The notes: a model not told the origin generated them from the sequence alone. A stretch of 64,000 nucleotides of DNA from Desulfocurvus sp. (GCA_020692325.1 JAIMKR010000001.1:114704-178703); one strand, 5' to 3'; counted from the first letter of the stretch, positions 41,238 through 51,145 are shown. Program-made: numbers and translations.

Positions 41238-42238
41238 ATTCCGAAAACGCCATGGACGCCGAGGCGGCCTGGAGCCCGGACGCCCCTTGTTTTCTCTGCC
41301 CGCGCGCCTGCGGGGCCGTGCGCTCGCGCCGGCCGGGACGATGCGGCGGCGGCGCGGCGATGCGCGTGGCGCTGATCCAACAGCACCACGGGGAGGAGCC
41401 GGTTTTAAGCGGCCCGGCGCTCGGTCCGCGCGGCAGCGGCACGATCTTCTTCTCCGGCTGCGCCCTCGGCTGCGTGTACTGCCAGAACCACGACATCAGC
41501 ATCGAACCCGCCGGGACCGCCGGTTCGGCCGAATCACCCCATCGAATCGAACGGGATGGATGGGACGGCCTGCGCGGGCTGGGCCGGGAGATCGGCGTGG
41601 ACGACCTGACCGCGGCGATGTTCGAACTCCAGCTTTCCGGCGCGTACAACATCAACCTCGTCACAGCCGGGCACTACGCCCCCCTCGTGCGACAGGCCCT
41701 GCTGCTGGCCCGGGAGCACGGGCTCACCCTGCCCGTGGTCTGGAACTCCAGCAGCTACGAGACGGTGGAGACACTACGCCTGCTCGATGGTCTGGTGGAC
41801 ATCTACCTGCCGGACCTGCGCTACCTGGATGCGACCGCCGCCGCCCGCTATTCCGGCGCGCCGGACTACCCCCGGGTGGCCACCTACGCCATCTGCGAGA
41901 TGCGCCGGCAGGTGGGCGACCTCGTGGTGGACGAATCGACCGGTCTGGCCAAAAGCGGGATCATCGTGCGCGTGCTGGCCCTGCCCGGCGACATGGGCCG
42001 CGCGGACCTCGCGCTGGACTGGATCGCCGACACGCTGGGCACGGACACGGCGGTGAGCCTCATGGGCCAGTACTACCCCGCCTACCGCGCCGCCGAGTTC
42101 CCGGAAATCAATCGTGGCGTGACGGATGGGGAGTACGGCAAGCTCTTCGACCACTTCGAGGAACTCGGCTTCACGCTCGGATTCGCCCAGGCCGTGGGGT
42201 CGAGCGAAAACGGCACGCCGGACTTCCGTCAAAAGTAG
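41234..42238 (+). CDS. Radical SAM protein, PflA-like (COG1313-type)
   Basis: FFSGCALGCVYCQNHDIS CxxxCxxC-type motif. Confidence 0.85.
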   Translation: MNSENAMDAEAAWSPDAPCFLCPRACGAVRSRRPGRCGGGAAMRVALIQQHHGEEPVLSGPALGPRGSGTIFFSGCALGCVYCQNHDISIEPAGTAGSAESPHRIERDGWDGLRGLGREIGVDDLTAAMFELQLSGAYNINLVTAGHYAPLVRQALLLAREHGLTLPVVWNSSSYETVETLRLLDGLVDIYLPDLRYLDATAAARYSGAPDYPRVATYAICEMRRQVGDLVVDESTGLAKSGIIVRVLALPGDMGRADLALDWIADTLGTDTAVSLMGQYYPAYRAAEFPEINRGVTDGEYGKLFDHFEELGFTLGFAQAVGSSENGTPDFRQK

Positions 42239-42284
42239 CGCCCGGGCCTCGACGCGCGCGGCGAGTCCTGCTAGGGTCTGACAC

Positions 42285-43268
42285 ATGCCGAACTCCGAAC
42301 GGGAATTCCTGCGCGTCATCGACCGCCACTTTCCCAACCACGCCCCCGGCCTGCTGCTGGGACGCGGCGACGACTGCGCCATCCTCGACCCCGGCGGACC
42401 GCTCTGCGTCAGCACGGACGTCTTCGTCGAGGACGTGCATTTCCGCCGCGCGTACTTCTCCCCGGCGGACATCGGCCACAAGGCGCTGGCGGCGGCGGCG
42501 AGCGACCTCGCCGGCATGGCGGCCCGGCCCCTCGGCTTCGCCCTGTCCCTTGTTTTGCCGGACGACGCCGGAGACATGTTTCTCGACGAAATGCTCGGCG
42601 GCATGGCCGAGCTCTCGCGCGCAATCGACCTGCCGCTGGTGGGCGGCGACCTCAGCCGCGGCCGCGTGCTCACCCTTGACGTGGCCGTGTTCGGCGCGCC
42701 CGGCCCCACCGGCCGCCTGCTCAAACGTTGCACCGCCAAACCGGGCGACGCGCTCCTGCTCGTGGGCGACATCGGCCTGGCCCGCGCCGGCCTGCTGGAG
42801 CTGGAGCACTGGGGCCGTCGCGACGCCAAGCGTTGGCCGGGAGCCGTGGCCGCGCATCTGCGCCCGACCCCACGCATCGCGGAGGGGCTGGCGCTGGCCG
42901 CCATCGAAACGCCGGAGGGCCCGGCCGTGTCCGGCCTCATGGACGTCTCCGACGGTCTGGTCCGCGACCTGCCGCGCTTCCTGGGCGGATTCGGCGCGGA
43001 GCTGACCCTGGCCCGCAAGGACCTGCCGCAGGAGGTCAACGCCTTTTTTACCGCGCACAGCCAGGACCCGGTCGAAGCCGCCGTGCTTGGCGGCGAGGAC
43101 TACGCACTGCTCGCCTGCGCCGACGCCCGCAGTGCCCCGGCCGTGCTGGCCGAACTGCCGCAGACCCGCGTCATCGGACGCGTGAGCCCGGAGCCAGGAC
43201 TACGCCTGAACGGCGGCCAGGTGCTGCGTCCGGGGTTCGACCACTTCGCCAAGCCCGGACCGGGCTGA
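42285..43268 (+). CDS. thiL: Thiamine-monophosphate kinase
   Basis: GRGDDCAILDPGGPLCVSTDVFVEDVHF, DVSDGLVRDLPRF, GGEDYALLA. Confidence 0.93.
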   Translation: MPNSEREFLRVIDRHFPNHAPGLLLGRGDDCAILDPGGPLCVSTDVFVEDVHFRRAYFSPADIGHKALAAAASDLAGMAARPLGFALSLVLPDDAGDMFLDEMLGGMAELSRAIDLPLVGGDLSRGRVLTLDVAVFGAPGPTGRLLKRCTAKPGDALLLVGDIGLARAGLLELEHWGRRDAKRWPGAVAAHLRPTPRIAEGLALAAIETPEGPAVSGLMDVSDGLVRDLPRFLGGFGAELTLARKDLPQEVNAFFTAHSQDPVEAAVLGGEDYALLACADARSAPAVLAELPQTRVIGRVSPEPGLRLNGGQVLRPGFDHFAKPGPG

Positions 43269-43295
43269 TCGCCCCGCCGCCAAAGGAACGCGCCC

Positions 43296-43709
43296 ATGGA
43301 TATCCTGTCGAATCCGCCCCGACTGACCATCATCGGCCATGTGCGTTCACCGCTTCTCCAACGGGAGGACGCCCCCAAACAGGGAAGCGAGGGCGCGCCC
43401 GAGGCCTGGCTGGAGCTGGACGCCTACTACGCCCCGGCCCTCGCCGGCCTCGCGCCCGGCCAGCGCGTGGTGGTTCTGACGTGGCTGCACGAGGGCGACC
43501 GCACCGTGTTGCAGTGCCACCCGCGCGGCGACAAGACCCGGCCCAAGCGCGGCGTTTTCGCCACCCGCTCGCCGGACCGGCCCAACCCCATCGGCCTGCA
43601 CGATGTGGAGATTCTGGAGATCCAGACCCCGGCGCGCCTGCGCGTGGCCCCGTTGGAGGCCATCGACGGCACGCCTGTGGTGGACATCAAAATAACGGAC
43701 CGGCCGTAG
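43296..43709 (+). CDS. TsaA/TrmO-like tRNA methyltransferase
   Basis: GVFATRSPDRPNPIGLHDVEIL, DGTPVVDIKI. Confidence 0.9.
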   Translation: MDILSNPPRLTIIGHVRSPLLQREDAPKQGSEGAPEAWLELDAYYAPALAGLAPGQRVVVLTWLHEGDRTVLQCHPRGDKTRPKRGVFATRSPDRPNPIGLHDVEILEIQTPARLRVAPLEAIDGTPVVDIKITDRP

Positions 43710-44041
43710 GGACGGCCCCGACGGCGCACGGCAGCCCCGGCAAGCCGCCCCCCCTCGGTGGCCGCCAATCCGCATCGGCCCGGCACTGTCGAACGCCCCG
43801 GCGCACGCGATTGGCTGGCCCAGGACAAAGGCATCGACGCGGCACGCCCCCCTGCACTCCGGCAGCGCCACCGGCCCGCACCCCCCAACGTCTCCCCCAG
43901 TGACCAACGCGGTCATCCCGCAACGCCGGGAGCGCCCCATCCCCCTCGGCTACGACCATCACATCAGCCCTGCCGGAAGCCCCGGCACGCGCGCTCGGCC
44001 TGCCCCACTCCGCTCACAAACAAAAGGCCGCCGACCGGGCA

Positions 44042-44749
44042 CTACTTCGCGGGGCGCGGCATCCGTCCGGAAAGATCACGCAGGAAGCGCGGGTCCACAC
44101 TCTCCGGGTCCAGCGCCTGGGCCTTGGCCACCTCGGCCCAGGCCTCCAGGTAGCGCGCCTGGAAGAAGCGGATCATGGCGCGGTTGCCGTAGAGCATGGG
44201 ATTGCGCGGATTGATCTTCTGCGATTCGTCGAGGAGCGCCAGGGCGTTGTTGAACGAGGTCTTGCGCTGCTCCACGGTCTCGTCGGACGTGGCCCCCTTG
44301 TTCAGCCAGACATAGCCATAATCGGCCAGCATGTCGGCGTTGTCCGGCATCTGCTTGCGGGCCATTTCGAAAAGGTTGAGCGCGGGCGGAAACTTGTGCT
44401 GCTGGTTCAACGCCGCGCCAAAGCCCCAGAGCACGTCCGGGTTCTTGGGCTCGATGAGCCAGGCGAGATTGAAATACTTGATGGCGGTGGTGGCGTCGCC
44501 GGCTTTCAGCTTGACCCAGCCGCTTTGCAGGGCCACCTCCTCCGCCTTCTCCTGCGAGCCCGCGCGGCGGATGGCCTCGCCCACGATGCGCTTGTCGTGC
44601 TCCAGCTGTTCCGGCGTCTTCTTGACCCCGCCGAAGAAGGGAATGGAGTCGTCCGGCGCCGGGGCGGCGGCCAGGGCGGGCGCAAGGGGCAACGCGGCTC
44701 CCGCGCAGAACATCGCCAGGACAAAAAGCAGCGCGATTCGCTTCAACAT
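44042..44749 (-). CDS. TPR-repeat secreted protein
   Basis: Signal peptide MLKRIALLFVLAMFCAGAALPLAPALA, TPR-like helices; SD GGAG upstream of ATG 44749. Confidence 0.8.
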   Translation of the reverse strand: MLKRIALLFVLAMFCAGAALPLAPALAAAPAPDDSIPFFGGVKKTPEQLEHDKRIVGEAIRRAGSQEKAEEVALQSGWVKLKAGDATTAIKYFNLAWLIEPKNPDVLWGFGAALNQQHKFPPALNLFEMARKQMPDNADMLADYGYVWLNKGATSDETVEQRKTSFNNALALLDESQKINPRNPMLYGNRAMIRFFQARYLEAWAEVAKAQALDPESVDPRFLRDLSGRMPRPAK

Positions 44750-44860
44750 GCTCGCTCCTTCGGGACGCTTCTCCCGCGCCCGCGTCGGGCCGGATGCTAA
44801 CGCGAGGGGGAGGGAGGACGCAAGAGAAGAGAGAAGGACACACAAGGAGAAAGGAAGAGG

Positions 44861-45148
44861 GACGGCGGCCTGTCGCACCGGCCAACACGAGGGAGAAGCC
44901 CCGCCGCCCTGTCGCATCAGCCGGGCTCCAAGAAGGAGCGGCCGACCTTTCCGCGCCAGCAGGTCCAGGACAAGAGGACGGAGGCCTGTCGTATCGAAGT
45001 TCCCGATAGGGGGGGGGACGGCGCGACCTACCGCGCCAGCCAGTCCTTGAGAAAGAGGAACGGAGGGTCCTATCGCACCAGTTGGCCTATCGTCGCCAAC
45101 CACGCCCCGAGGCAGGTCTACCGCACCAGCTGGCCCTTGATGATGAGG
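44861..45148. repeat. About seven degenerate ~38-49 bp tandem units, the last being the 3' end of the 45118..45420 gene
   Basis: Consensus GACGGCGGYCTRYCGCRCCAGCYRGTCC...; aligned TRYCGY-CC cores at 44871, 44910, 44949, 44987, 45029, 45071, 45119. Confidence 0.65.
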
Positions 45149-45420
45149 CTCAGCCGCTTCACATCGGCGTTCAGCGCCGCGCGCTCCTTCTGGAAATCGT
45201 CGATGCCGCGCTGCAACTCCTCCAGCTTGCGCCGGGAGGCCTCCTGAAATTTAACATGACGGGGGTCCTTGCTGGTCTTGAAGCACGGCTTGGCCTTCTC
45301 CACCTCCAGCTCCCGAAGCAGACTCCTTATTTTGCCCTCGCACACGGCGACGCGGGAGGAAAGCGCCTTGCGCTTGAGCTTCAGCGCCTCAATGTCCACT
45401 TCTTTCTTCTGCACGGCCAT
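45118..45420 (-). CDS. Small coiled-coil hypothetical protein
   Basis: 100-aa ORF with heptad-like helices. Confidence 0.65.
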   Translation of the reverse strand: MAVQKKEVDIEALKLKRKALSSRVAVCEGKIRSLLRELEVEKAKPCFKTSKDPRHVKFQEASRRKLEELQRGIDDFQKERAALNADVKRLSLIIKGQLVR

Positions 45421-45640
45421 GGTTCAACCTTTGTGATGGGAGGGGGATGATGGGCGAATACCAACGCGGCGGGCGCGACGTTCACTCGCAGGCGCGTCTC
45501 CCGCGCCCACGCCGTGGAGGATGTAGCCCGAGGGGGCGGGAGAGGGCAAGGTGGAACAAAACCAATTTACTCTTTACAATTTTCGATAAGTCTAAATAAA
45601 TTGGGGAAATAGTGTGTAGTGGGGGCGCAACAGTTACAGG

Positions 45641-45922
45641 TTACTTACATTCCGGCAAACTAAGCAGATTATTGGGCTGCTCTCCATCATTCACAGTTTT
45701 GAGGTACTTGTGTCCCTGGCTGCTCTTCGCCACGATAACGTCAGCTCTTTTCCCGCCGGCATAAACATAAAAGGACCATTTCCCAGACTCAATTCCTGCA
45801 ATCGCATCTTCTTGAGATAGCTTCCACCTTGATCCATCCGGGTTGGCACCACCGACAAAACGAATCCGTTCGTGCGCACTTTGCCTGTCCGATTTATTAA
45901 TGCAATCGATTTGGATTGCCAT
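45641..45922 (-). CDS. DUF3892-like small protein in an AT-rich patch
   Basis: 93 aa; pattern ...[30 protein letters not shown]. Confidence 0.7.
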   Translation of the reverse strand: MAIQIDCINKSDRQSAHERIRFVGGANPDGSRWKLSQEDAIAGIESGKWSFYVYAGGKRADVIVAKSSQGHKYLKTVNDGEQPNNLLSLPECK

Positions 45923-45989
45923 AGGCTCTCCCTATGCCCCCATGGCCTATACTTATACTTAATTTATAAAACTATACAACCCCAAAGCA

Positions 45990-46017
45990 AGGGCCCGCCG
46001 CTTGCGCGACGGGCCCT
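45990..46017. terminator. Hairpin downstream of nrfA
   Basis: AGGGCCCG ... CGGGCCCT perfect arms; weak T-run. Confidence 0.6.
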
Positions 46018-46051
46018 GTGTTTTGGCGATGATGGTTAAGAGCGGGGGAGG

Positions 46052-47524
46052 CTAGAACATGTCCTGCACGCCGCTCGGGTCCTTGAACTCCACCTTCTTA
46101 TCCCAATTGAGCTTCTTGCTGCCGCGATTGTCCAGATACTTGGCCAGCTGCAAATCCACCTTCACCGGCACGTTCACGCCGGCCGTGGCGAGCGCCTGAC
46201 GCAGCAACCCCTCGCCCTTGGCGGCGAAGGCGACCGAGTCGCCCAGCACGCGCATGGCCTCGGTCGGGTTGTGGAAGCCCACGGAGTTCTCCGCGCCGAT
46301 GAACAGGCTGCGGTAGAACGCCTCCTCGTAGTAGTCCCTGGCCTTGTCGTACAGCGCGGGGTCGATGACCTTGCCCTCGGCCCGGGCCTTGTTGGCGAGC
46401 TCGAACAGCTTGGCCAGGGTGGTGGTGCCATAGCCCGCGCGCAACTGCATCGACATGGTGCGGTCCTGAATGGCCGTCACCTGCTCACGCAGCCACTGGG
46501 CGCTCTCGGCGTGGCACTGGGTGCAGGCCTTCATGTCGTTCTTGAGCGGGCTCATGACGCGATGGTCGCTGATCTTGCGGCTGCCCACGCGGGTGTACGG
46601 CATGTGGCAGTCCGCGCAGGAGGCCCCGGCCTTCCAGTGCACGCTGTTGTTGCTGAACAGCTCGAATTCCGGATGCCGGATGAACGCCAGCTTGAAGCCG
46701 GTGACGCTCTGCGTCCACTCGCGGTTGGCGTCGTTGGAGCGCAGCACCTTGATGATGTTCTCGACGCTGATGCCGCCCCACTTGCCGCCCTGCCAGGGGA
46801 AGAACAGGCCGACGGAGTGCATCTCCTTGTCCTTGGGGATGCTGTAGGTGACGTGGCACTGGGCGCACACGGCCGTGCGCTTCTCCTGCCGGGTCATGTC
46901 CTTCTCGTTCTTGCCGATGGCCTTCAGCCCCTCACCCAGGGTGAACCCGCGCGAGATCTTCAGGCTCATGTCCTTGGCGTCGTGGCAGTCGATGCAGGCC
47001 ACGCCCAGCTCGCGGTTCTTCTCGGGAATCTTGGCGAGAATCTCCTTGTACGGCTTGGCGTAGTAATCGACGCCCAGCTCCTTCTGCATCTTGGGCGCGT
47101 AAGGCGTCTTGCACGAGAGGCACACGCCGCCGGCCTTCAACCGCGAGGCGTCGACCTCCAGCTGGTCGCGCAACATGCGCGCATGGCCTTTGGGCTCGTT
47201 GTACTCCACGCCGAAGCCCCAGCCGTTGAACAAAAGCGCCATGTAAGGGTACTCGGCCAGCTTGTCGTAGGTCATGTGGTCGGCGTCGAACCCGCGCTTG
47301 TACTTGCTCATGCCGGCGGGCTCGGACTGCTCGGTCTTCTTCCAGGTCTCGAACTCCTCGGGGTAGGCCTTGCCCCACACCTCGGGATCCACCTCGTCGG
47401 CCGGGATGACGACGGGCTTGACCATTTCCGGCTTGCTCGGCGCGCAGCCGTAAGGAATCACAAAGTACGCCAGGGCGATGACCGCGCCGACGACGAACCA
47501 AAGTCTCCGTTTCCGTGTCGCCAT
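46052..47524 (-). CDS. nrfA: Pentaheme cytochrome c nitrite reductase NrfA
   Basis: Active-site CLSCK plus four CxxCH (CIDCH, CAQCH, CADCH, CTQCH). Confidence 0.97.
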   Translation of the reverse strand: MATRKRRLWFVVGAVIALAYFVIPYGCAPSKPEMVKPVVIPADEVDPEVWGKAYPEEFETWKKTEQSEPAGMSKYKRGFDADHMTYDKLAEYPYMALLFNGWGFGVEYNEPKGHARMLRDQLEVDASRLKAGGVCLSCKTPYAPKMQKELGVDYYAKPYKEILAKIPEKNRELGVACIDCHDAKDMSLKISRGFTLGEGLKAIGKNEKDMTRQEKRTAVCAQCHVTYSIPKDKEMHSVGLFFPWQGGKWGGISVENIIKVLRSNDANREWTQSVTGFKLAFIRHPEFELFSNNSVHWKAGASCADCHMPYTRVGSRKISDHRVMSPLKNDMKACTQCHAESAQWLREQVTAIQDRTMSMQLRAGYGTTTLAKLFELANKARAEGKVIDPALYDKARDYYEEAFYRSLFIGAENSVGFHNPTEAMRVLGDSVAFAAKGEGLLRQALATAGVNVPVKVDLQLAKYLDNRGSKKLNWDKKVEFKDPSGVQDMF

Positions 47525-47593
47525 GCAACTCCTCCCGTGAAAATGCGTTTGCCCCGCCGCGCGGGGGATGTCGTTTCCGTCCCGACGACGCAG

Positions 47594-48055
47594 CTAAATG
47601 GTCTGCGGCGGCGCGCTATACTTGTGCATGATGCGCCGGTGGCAGTCCGTGCAGTTGCGCTGCTGGTCGATCATGAACACCGTTTCCGAATGACAGCGGA
47701 TGCAGTTGGCCTGCACCACGCGCCGCCCGTGCTCCGTGATGCGGATGTCGTCCGGCACGTGCCCGGCGTTGAACAACACCAGGTCCTTCATGCCGTCGAT
47801 GGACTTCCACATGTAGTGCACCGGCTTGTTGTCGTTCGGCAGGTGGCAGTCCACGCAGGCGAGCCGTTTGTGCGCCCCCGCGTGGAACCATGCCTCGTAC
47901 TGCGCCTCGTGCACGTGGCACGACTCACAGAACTCCGGCGTCTCCGACTTGGCCAGCAGTTTCGGCGGCCCGATCAGCAGGAACACGGCCACGACTAGCG
48001 CCGCCGCCGCGCCCAGCAGGCCGTATTTCAGCCTCCGCCTCGCGTGTTCATTCAT
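47594..48055 (-). CDS. nrfH: Cytochrome c nitrite reductase small subunit NrfH
   Basis: N-terminal TM and four CxxCH (CESCH, CVDCH, CIRCH, CTDCH); start reassigned to 48055. Confidence 0.95.
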   Translation of the reverse strand: MNEHARRRLKYGLLGAAAALVVAVFLLIGPPKLLAKSETPEFCESCHVHEAQYEAWFHAGAHKRLACVDCHLPNDNKPVHYMWKSIDGMKDLVLFNAGHVPDDIRITEHGRRVVQANCIRCHSETVFMIDQQRNCTDCHRRIMHKYSAPPQTI

Positions 48056-48192
48056 CCACCCACCCCTTTGTGAGAGATATGACGCCGCGCGGCTCTGGAA
48101 ACGCGTGGCCACCGGACGCGGCCACCCACATTCCCCTTGAACGCGAGCACCGCATGGATATTCGGAGTCTTATTCCATCCTGTGCATAAAGA

Positions 48193-48208
48193 CTTGACTT
48201 AGGTCAAG
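48193..48208. promoter_or_regulatory. CRP/FNR-type palindrome CTTGACTTAGGTCAAG, candidate HcpR-like site upstream of nrfHA
   Basis: Perfect 6-bp arms, TTGAC-N4-GTCAA core. Confidence 0.55.
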
Positions 48209-48493
48209 ACGCCGGCATCGCCGGTGGCGGCAAGGCCGACGGGGAAAAACGCATCAGATGGGAGCGGTTCCACGGGAAAGGCACTCCCCGCGCCCTGCCC
48301 CAAGACTTTCCAGGTGGCGCGGACGGACTGCCGCTTCCGCGCCATTTCCATGGTCCATCGACCGGCGGCATTCCCTGTCGCCCCACCCGGGGGCGCTTCC
48401 AAAAGCCAACGGTCACGCCCCCATCGGGATGTCAGATGGCCGGCGGCGTCCCCTGCCGTCCCCCGCGTCTACCCCAATTTTCAATCATCCCTT

Positions 48494-48627
48494 CGCCATT
48501 GCCGATGCAGAATGAATCCGCACCTGTCGCGGAGGGTTGCCGCCGGCTTTGCGGCGCAACCCTCCGCGAATGAGGGAGTCCAGAGGGCGTACGCCCTCTG
48601 GTGGGGCGCGGGGGCGAAGCCCCAGCA
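48494..48627 (-). repeat. Dispersed structured intergenic repeat, copy 2
   Basis: Reverse complement aligns to 27342..27474 with compensatory stem changes. Confidence 0.8.
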
Positions 48628-48728
48628 AGCCGTCCCGCCCAACGTCGGGCCGCCCTTGAATCCGCCCGTCTTTACGCCTACGGTTCCTAAGAGACGCGAA
48701 CAACAACCCAGCCAGGAGGATGCGAAGA

Positions 48729-49103
48729 ATGCCGGGCGCCTGGTATGTCATCGAGGTCTTCTGTCTACTCAACGTGGTCAGCTTCCTGTGGCGGCTGCGC
48801 CTGCTGCTCGCGCACATGGACATCTTCGCCGTCGCGTTGATGGAGCTGACGCTGGTGCTGGTGCTGGCGTGGAGCACGTACAAGGCCAAGCGCCTGCCCA
48901 GCCGCATCCTGGCGGCGTTCATCGGGCTGAACGCGCTCTATTTCATCGTCATGCGTGTGCTGTCGCCCACGCCGTTCACGGCGGCCGGCATCGCCCAGCT
49001 GCTGCTGCAAACATACTTTCTGATCGGCGCGGCGCTGCTATGGCGGCTGAAGGAGCTGCCCACGCACTTCATCCCGCCCTGGGAACGAAAGTCCGGTAAA
49101 TAG
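48729..49103 (+). CDS. Integral membrane hypothetical protein
   Basis: Four hydrophobic segments; AGGAGG SD about 9 nt before ATG 48729. Confidence 0.7.
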   Translation: MPGAWYVIEVFCLLNVVSFLWRLRLLLAHMDIFAVALMELTLVLVLAWSTYKAKRLPSRILAAFIGLNALYFIVMRVLSPTPFTAAGIAQLLLQTYFLIGAALLWRLKELPTHFIPPWERKSGK

Positions 49104-49128
49104 CGCGCGTGCAAAGCGGCGAAACGAA

Positions 49129-49163
49129 ACGCCCCCGCGAGTCCAGACGGACCGGCGGGGGCG
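49129..49163. terminator. Hairpin between convergent genes
   Basis: GCCCCCGC ... GCGGGGGC. Confidence 0.65.
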
Positions 49164-49191
49164 CGTGCGTTTCGGGAAGGCGGAGGGCTTG

Positions 49192-50349
49192 CTAGAAGGC
49201 CCGGGCGTCGATCTGCGCCACCTGGTTCTTAATGGACTTGGCGAGCGGCCCTTCCAGGCCCATGATGTCGACGTTGAGGAACCCGCGCACGATGGTCGAG
49301 GTGGCCTCGGCCTCGTCCATGCCACGGGCCATGAGGTACTCGATCTCGTCCTGGGCGATCTTGCCCACGGCGGCCTCGTGGGAGAGATCCACGCCCTCCA
49401 CGGTGGCGTCGAGCTCGGGAATGGCGAGCGACTGACCGCCGCCGAGGATGAGCGACTTGCACTCCAGGTGGCCCTTGCAGGGCACGGCGTGGCCGGCGAT
49501 GTGCCCACGCGCGATGTTCACGCCGCCGGTGGTGATGGTGCGGCTGATGATTTCGCAGCGGGTCTCGGGCGCGTTCATGATGACGCGGTTGCCGGCGTCC
49601 ACGTGGGAGCCCTTGGGCGTGACGATGACGGAGTTGAAGCGGGCGATACCGCCGCGGCCGTTCAGGTTGATCGTCGGGTACATCTGCAGGGTGCCGACGG
49701 GGCTGAGCAGCACGTAGTTGTTCTGGAATACGCCGCCCTCCTCCACCACACCCACGGTGCGCGGCCGCACGTTCGCGCCCTCGCCCCAGTTGTGGATCAT
49801 GGTGAAGGTGAGCTTGCCGCCCTTCTTCACATAGAATTCGGTGATGCCCAGGTGCGCGCCGTGGGTTTCGCCATGGGCCGTGGAGCAGCCGGTCATGATG
49901 TGGACCTCGCTGTTCTCCTCGACCACGACGATGTTATGCACGTTCTGGCCGGAGCGATCGGCCTTGAGGAACAGGCAGGACTGCACGGGTTTCTTGATGA
50001 TGGCGCCCGGCTTGGTGCGGACGAAGTAGCCGCCGTGGGTTTTCGCCGCCACGGCGCGGGTGAACTCGTCCTTGTCGCGGTCCACGTTGTTCCAGGCGTA
50101 CCCGGGCAGGCCGTCGTAGCGTTTCATGGCCACGTTGATGTCGAGCAGCTCGACGCCGGGATCGCGGGTCTCGCAGTGCACGGTGGACTGGTCCATCTGC
50201 ATGAACAGGGCGCTGCCCTCGCCGTGGTCCAGGTCCACGCCGGCGTGGAGGATGCGGTCCTTGTCGCTGTTGTCCAGGGTGCGCAGGTCGGCGATCTGGC
50301 CGTGCTCCGCGCCGCTGAAGGTGTAATCCTTGAGATTCACTTCTTTCAT
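49192..50349 (-). CDS. sufB: SufB/SufD-family Fe-S assembly protein
   Basis: GGQSLAIPELDATVEGVDLSHEAAVGKIAQDEIEYLMARGM; next to sufC. Confidence 0.92.
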   Translation of the reverse strand: MKEVNLKDYTFSGAEHGQIADLRTLDNSDKDRILHAGVDLDHGEGSALFMQMDQSTVHCETRDPGVELLDINVAMKRYDGLPGYAWNNVDRDKDEFTRAVAAKTHGGYFVRTKPGAIIKKPVQSCLFLKADRSGQNVHNIVVVEENSEVHIMTGCSTAHGETHGAHLGITEFYVKKGGKLTFTMIHNWGEGANVRPRTVGVVEEGGVFQNNYVLLSPVGTLQMYPTINLNGRGGIARFNSVIVTPKGSHVDAGNRVIMNAPETRCEIISRTITTGGVNIARGHIAGHAVPCKGHLECKSLILGGGQSLAIPELDATVEGVDLSHEAAVGKIAQDEIEYLMARGMDEAEATSTIVRGFLNVDIMGLEGPLAKSIKNQVAQIDARAF

Positions 50350-50359
50350 GGCCGTCTCC

Positions 50360-51145
50360 CTACAGCACGACCCGGCCGGGCGTGGGCTCGTCCAGGCAGC
50401 GGATGCATTCCTGATAGCCGTAGCTGCGGATGTGCTCCAAAATGTCGCGGGGGCGCGCCTCGCAGCACAGGTGGCCCTGGTAGAGCACCTGCCCGCGGTC
50501 GGCGTTGATGTAGTCGAGGATGTAGCCGGTGTGGGTGATGATGAGCCCGCTCGTGCGCAGCTTGCACTTGAGCGGCTTGGCGCACGCGCCGGGGGGCAAA
50601 TCCACCTCGCCGTCCAGCAGGCGGCGCACAACCTTGCCGATGAGCTGCATGTTCTCCAGGTCCACGCCGCTCTCGGGCTCGTCGAAAAGCACGAAGCTGG
50701 GTTTCTGGGCCATGAGCTGAAGCAGCTCCGAGCGCTTGATCTCGCCGCCGGAGAAGCCGGCGTTGATGTCGCGGTCGAGGAATTCGGAAAAATTGACCTT
50801 GCCGGCGAGGGCGTCGGGATCGACGTCGTGCCCGCGGGAGCACATGCGCACGAGGTCACGCGTTTTGAGGCCGTGGATGGTGGGCGGCCGCTGGAAGCTC
50901 ATGCCGATGCCGAGGCGCGCGCGCTCGTACATGGGCATGTGGGTGATGTCCGTGCCGCGGAACAGGATGCGCCCCCCCGTGACGTTGTATCCCGAAAAGC
51001 CCATGAGGGTCATGAGCAATGTCGTCTTGCCGGAGCCGTTGGGGCCGAAGAGGATGAAGGTCTCGCCCTCGCGGATGTGCAGATTGATGCCGCGCAGCAC
51101 TTCCTTGTCGCCGATGCTGACGCGCAGATCCTCGATTTTGAGCAT
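50360..51145 (-). CDS. sufC: Fe-S assembly ATPase SufC
   Basis: LFGPNGSGKTTLLMTLMG, FSGGEIKRSELLQLM, LFDEPESGVD. Confidence 0.94.
   Translation of the reverse strand: MLKIEDLRVSIGDKEVLRGINLHIREGETFILFGPNGSGKTTLLMTLMGFSGYNVTGGRILFRGTDITHMPMYERARLGIGMSFQRPPTIHGLKTRDLVRMCSRGHDVDPDALAGKVNFSEFLDRDINAGFSGGEIKRSELLQLMAQKPSFVLFDEPESGVDLENMQLIGKVVRRLLDGEVDLPPGACAKPLKCKLRTSGLIITHTGYILDYINADRGQVLYQGHLCCEARPRDILEHIRSYGYQECIRCLDEPTPGRVVL

Noticed and set aside
44750-45103. N-terminal extension of the TPR protein ORF
   Set aside because: A signal peptide with an SD starts at 44749; the extension is the degenerate repeat region read through.
44861-45148. Interpretation of the tandem units as a CRISPR array
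   Set aside because: Units are too degenerate and there are no conserved-repeat/variable-spacer boundaries or cas genes.
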